From contig JAODGR010000073.1 of assembly GCA_025464275.1 (NCBI GenBank), forward strand, positions 1 to 24,595: 24,595 nucleotides of DNA. Direction: 5' to 3'. The position numbers were made by a program, and so were the translations under genes. The stretch comes from Methanosarcinales archaeon (GTDB lineage: Archaea > Halobacteriota > Syntropharchaeia > Alkanophagales > Methanospirareceae). The notes under the pieces are model-generated. The model saw only the letters and a program-made list of their open reading frames with translations, was not told where the DNA came from and did not search any database. Of this stretch, positions 21,909-24,595 are shown one piece after another; the first letter of the stretch is position 1; each line of letters begins with the position of its first letter.

Positions 21909-21930
21909 GAGGGTATATATAAGCTTTTCG
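21909..21930 (-). promoter_or_regulatory. Histone gene promoter
   Basis: The minus strand reads CGAAAAGCTTATATATACCC, with a BRE-like purine stretch followed by a near-perfect archaeal TATA box. The predicted start of transcription, 24-26 nt downstream, falls near 21893-21895, at or just before the histone start codons, implying a leaderless or near-leaderless mRNA. It is the clearest promoter in the window. Confidence 0.7.
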
Positions 21931-21953
21931 GTTATCCAGCCCCTATGGTGTTA

Positions 21954-24554
21954 TCAAAACCAGTGCTCCAGTGTCTTTTGCTCCGCATCATCGAAAGAAG
22001 AGGTGTCATAGCCAAAGAGATGTAACAACCTATGTGCAACAGGTATTATCTGATGCCGGATATAATAAGCGATATCCACCGTATATCTTCTCTCATCGGC
22101 GTATATCACGTTCCCCTCGCTCTTCTCTATTTCTATTATATCCACCGGGAACGCGCGCTCGCTCGTCTTCCCCGCACCCTTTATGATGATATAAGGTATT
22201 TTTGAGCCCACATCGTAGTAGATATGCGCGTTGGAAGCCAGAGCTCGTTCTGCTGCGATTACATGCGCCTGCTTCGTCTCATAGCCGCTTATCCGTCGAG
22301 TGAGGGTCTTATAGATTATGAGTTTGTGGAGTGGTATTTTACCCTCATTTAGCGCTTTTATCACCTCTTTGACATATTTCACCGCGCTTCCCGGGTCTTT
22401 TCTCTTCAATATCCACTCTATCACCCTGGTCTGCACCTCCTTAGCCAGCTCACACCAGTCACCCCGACGCACCTCCAGTCCGCGCACAACGATCTCATCG
22501 CGGTCTGTGAGGGCGGCGTATCGCTTCTTCTTGCCGGTGAAGAAGATGGCTTTGAAGAAGTCCTGTATCTCGAGTTCCAGTGGCAATTCGCTGGATATGA
22601 GTTCAGCCACCTCCTTCGCCTTCGCCATCAGTAGCTCCTTCTCCCTATCATTATCACCGCTCCCGGGGGGTAATTTCACGAATATACTATCGGTATCGCC
22701 GTAAATGACCTTCAAGCCATTCGCCTCTGCGAGATCCACTGTTCGCTTGATGAAATAGCGACCCCATGCAGTGGTCGCCTCTGCGCATTCGCGTTTATAA
22801 AATTTGGCGGCGTTCCAGCCGGTATAGCCGTAGAAGCTATTGGTGAGAATCTTGATACTCTGCTGCTGTACATCGAGCAGTCGGTATTCGGGCGAGTGCT
22901 TGTCATAGCGTGCCATCTCGCTCTTTATCACTCGCCGTCTCGCAATCAGTTCGCTCATTATGCACTTGAAGAACCCGTCAGGCTTCTTCCTGAATGCATG
23001 TCCAACTTCGGGTGCGAGGAAGACCTCCTCCTCTCCCGCTACCGCTCCCGGTTCCACGTAGGTATCGGGCGAGATATTGAATGCGATCATGATGGAGGGG
23101 TACATGGAGGAGAAGTCTAAGGCGATGACATTCTCATGTAAGCCCTTCTCAGGCGGTAGGACGAATCCACCTTCATAGGTCTTCTCACCACCGCGCTTCT
23201 GTGGTACCAGTTCACCCCGCTTGAACGCCTCAGCAGTTAGAAAAGCCTCCACCTGACGCCCTCTACCCATCTTCGCCAGCTCGTCCAGGGGATAGCCGAT
23301 CATCCTGGAGAGTTCGAGCTGCAGCGGGAGCATCTTCATTGCTATGCCCAGTGTGCTTACAGCGTCATCCCTCGCATACTCGTATAACTGCTGGCGCTGG
23401 CGCTCGGAAGGCGAGAGCCAGCAGTGGTTGATCTCGCGAGGCGATAAATTCCTCCGCTCCTCTATACGCATAACACCGAGGTATTCGGCTACGTTCTCCA
23501 GTGTCTTCACCTTCACACTGCCGAGGTCACGTTTCGCGAGCTTAAAGAGGTCCACGTTCAATCTACCGGTGATGTTCACCCCGGGGAGTGCTCCCCCTCG
23601 CTCAAACTGGATGGTACTGCCATCGGCACCGAGCCGGAGGGCGATTCCATGCATACGTGCTCTCTCCCTTATGTATAGCCAGTCGAAGCTGTCAGAGTTG
23701 TAACCGACCAGTATATCGGGCTGAAAATCGGCTATGAACTGTAAGAAATCAGATATTACACGTTTGTCATCCTTTCTACGGTACTCATCATCGCTCATCA
23801 CGAATAGCCTGGTCTCCATCTCCAGCCCGCTGCTATCCTCGCTGCTACCGGAGCTGGGGGGGGAGTACGCCACGGAGATGATGATGATAGGGTCTCTCTT
23901 CGGTGATGGCATACCCACCCCGGTGGAAGCAGCCATCTCGCAGTCGAAAGCCAGTAGCCTGAATCTGGATAGCTCGCAGCCACGTCCCACCCCTTCGCCT
24001 CTCTCATCGTCTTCCGCTATACTCCTCACCTCCCGGGCGATGATGCCCTCGGAATAACCGAGGTCTATACTCTCCCCCTCCACACACAATCGCTCAAAGG
24101 GTCTCAACCGGCGGTCTATAAGATATCGAATGACAAACAGGATATCGGCTTCCAGAGCCACGAGCCCGAGCTTCTGTACCTCTTCACGTAAGAGTGGAAC
24201 ATGCCTGGGATGGAAGGCGAAGACCTTAAGGACGGTATGATTCACGCCAAGGAGTTTCCGCTGTGTTAATTCCACACGCTTTACCCTTATCGGTTCTTCA
24301 TCCTCACCTCCGCCTCTGACTACACGAATAGACTCTATCAGCTCCCTGGCAGCACTGGCATCGCCATCCAGGTCCGGGTTCAAGCTTGAATGGTGATTAT
24401 AATCATGGATGAGGGCATAGAAATAGGGCTCGAAACTGCTATCCAGAGCGACGAAATTATTGCCATCCTCTCCTTTACACCATAATCTTATCACCGGCTT
24501 CCCATCCTGTGTGAGGTAATCGATATCAAATAGAAAACCCACTCTCTTCTCCAT
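21954..24554 (-). CDS. polB: Family B DNA polymerase
   Basis: This is a replicative-type polymerase with proofreading. The 866-residue protein has the exonuclease motifs Exo I AFDCEMA (D204, E206), Exo II YNSDSFD (285-291) and Exo III YARDD (393-397), then the polymerase motifs DFSSMYPSI (480-488), KILTNSFYGYTGW (568-580) and the catalytic YGDTDSIF (618-625). All catalytic acids are present, so both activities should be intact. Serine/glycine-rich SSGSSEDSSG (about 234-243) and acidic EDDERGEGVGRG (about 181-192) tracts flank the Exo I region and look like low-complexity insertions. No intein is present, although archaeal polB genes are a common intein site. It is followed by the histone promoter region; 58 nt separate their coding ends and starts. 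Confidence 0.97.
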   Translation of the reverse strand: MEKRVGFLFDIDYLTQDGKPVIRLWCKGEDGNNFVALDSSFEPYFYALIHDYNHHSSLNPDLDGDASAARELIESIRVVRGGGEDEEPIRVKRVELTQRKLLGVNHTVLKVFAFHPRHVPLLREEVQKLGLVALEADILFVIRYLIDRRLRPFERLCVEGESIDLGYSEGIIAREVRSIAEDDERGEGVGRGCELSRFRLLAFDCEMAASTGVGMPSPKRDPIIIISVAYSPPSSGSSEDSSGLEMETRLFVMSDDEYRRKDDKRVISDFLQFIADFQPDILVGYNSDSFDWLYIRERARMHGIALRLGADGSTIQFERGGALPGVNITGRLNVDLFKLAKRDLGSVKVKTLENVAEYLGVMRIEERRNLSPREINHCWLSPSERQRQQLYEYARDDAVSTLGIAMKMLPLQLELSRMIGYPLDELAKMGRGRQVEAFLTAEAFKRGELVPQKRGGEKTYEGGFVLPPEKGLHENVIALDFSSMYPSIMIAFNISPDTYVEPGAVAGEEEVFLAPEVGHAFRKKPDGFFKCIMSELIARRRVIKSEMARYDKHSPEYRLLDVQQQSIKILTNSFYGYTGWNAAKFYKRECAEATTAWGRYFIKRTVDLAEANGLKVIYGDTDSIFVKLPPGSGDNDREKELLMAKAKEVAELISSELPLELEIQDFFKAIFFTGKKKRYAALTDRDEIVVRGLEVRRGDWCELAKEVQTRVIEWILKRKDPGSAVKYVKEVIKALNEGKIPLHKLIIYKTLTRRISGYETKQAHVIAAERALASNAHIYYDVGSKIPYIIIKGAGKTSERAFPVDIIEIEKSEGNVIYADERRYTVDIAYYIRHQIIPVAHRLLHLFGYDTSSFDDAEQKTLEHWF

Positions 24555-24595
24555 CTGCTCCCGAGCTCCAGTATTGCAGTATAAACTTTTGATTG
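24555..24595 (-). promoter_or_regulatory. polB promoter and ribosome-binding region
   Basis: The minus strand ahead of polB reads AAAAGTTTATACTGC, with a TATA-like TTTATAC about 28 nt before the start codon, then GGGAGCAG next to the ATG. The spacing suggests a short leader or leaderless mRNA. The region is cut by the window end, so upstream elements are not visible. Confidence 0.45.

Noticed and set aside
21954..24554. Possible intein in polB
   Set aside because: The three polymerase motifs are continuous and the length is normal; there is no insertion with intein splice-site features.

Overview
The window is a compact piece of an archaeal chromosome. The lineage markers are all archaeal: a family B DNA polymerase, an HMf-type histone, geranylgeranylglyceryl phosphate synthase for ether lipids, RadA, membrane-anchored LonB, three subunits (H, E, F) of an A-type ATP synthase, archaeal-type phosphoglycerate mutase (ApgM) and a CbiS-type cobinamide salvage fusion. 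A stand-alone NifH-like reductase resembling CfbC (coenzyme F430 synthesis), a secreted cohesin/dockerin protein and simple-repeat peptide insertions inside housekeeping enzymes together suggest a methanogen or anaerobic alkane/methane-oxidising relative, such as the ANME-1/Syntrophoarchaeia side of the tree. That placement is an inference; no rRNA or mcr gene is present to settle it.

Layout. 1-440 (+): 5'-truncated MogA/MoaB-type molybdopterin gene. 456-4328 (-): trpA, a YdjM-like membrane protein, tRNA-Gln(CTG), GGGP synthase, cbiS and ruvC, read in that order. A 174-bp divergent region with interleaved inverted repeats separates trpA from argG-glmU-like (4503-6913, +, coupled by ATGA). 7019-8077 (+): secreted cohesin/dockerin protein. 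8081-8878 (-): lone ZnuC-like ABC ATPase. 8960-9715 (+): DUF72 protein. 9702-11804 (-): atpH, atpE, atpF, pyrF. 11913-12860 (+): radA. 12868-13437 (-): CBS/zinc-ribbon protein. 13516-14799 (+): apgM. 14800-15078 (-): 2[4Fe-4S] ferredoxin. 15182-17367 (+): tRNA-Ser(GCT), a divergent cis-prenyltransferase, ndk and the NifH-like gene. 17469-19415 (+): lonB. 19419-21895 (-): histone, ftsY and an unrecognised protein gene. 21954-24554 (-): polB.

Most genes are information-processing or central-metabolism genes with intact catalytic motifs, and I see no transposase, integrase, CRISPR array or prophage. No gene-free stretch exceeds 300 bases; the longest is 192 bp between ftsY and the histone gene. 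All six convergent gene pairs are separated by 15 nt or less, and one overlaps by 14 nt.

I did not find a clearly new multi-gene system. The points most worth a second look are: the broken-up ATP synthase cluster (H-E-F then pyrF, with I, K, C, A, B and D absent); a full-motif RuvC in an archaeon; tRNA-Ser ending three bases before the start codon of a cis-prenyltransferase that has lost the usual N-terminal signature; the cohesin plus dockerin protein; a PyrF with a lengthened catalytic loop; the orphan gene behind ftsY; and recurrent simple-repeat insertions in enzyme loops.
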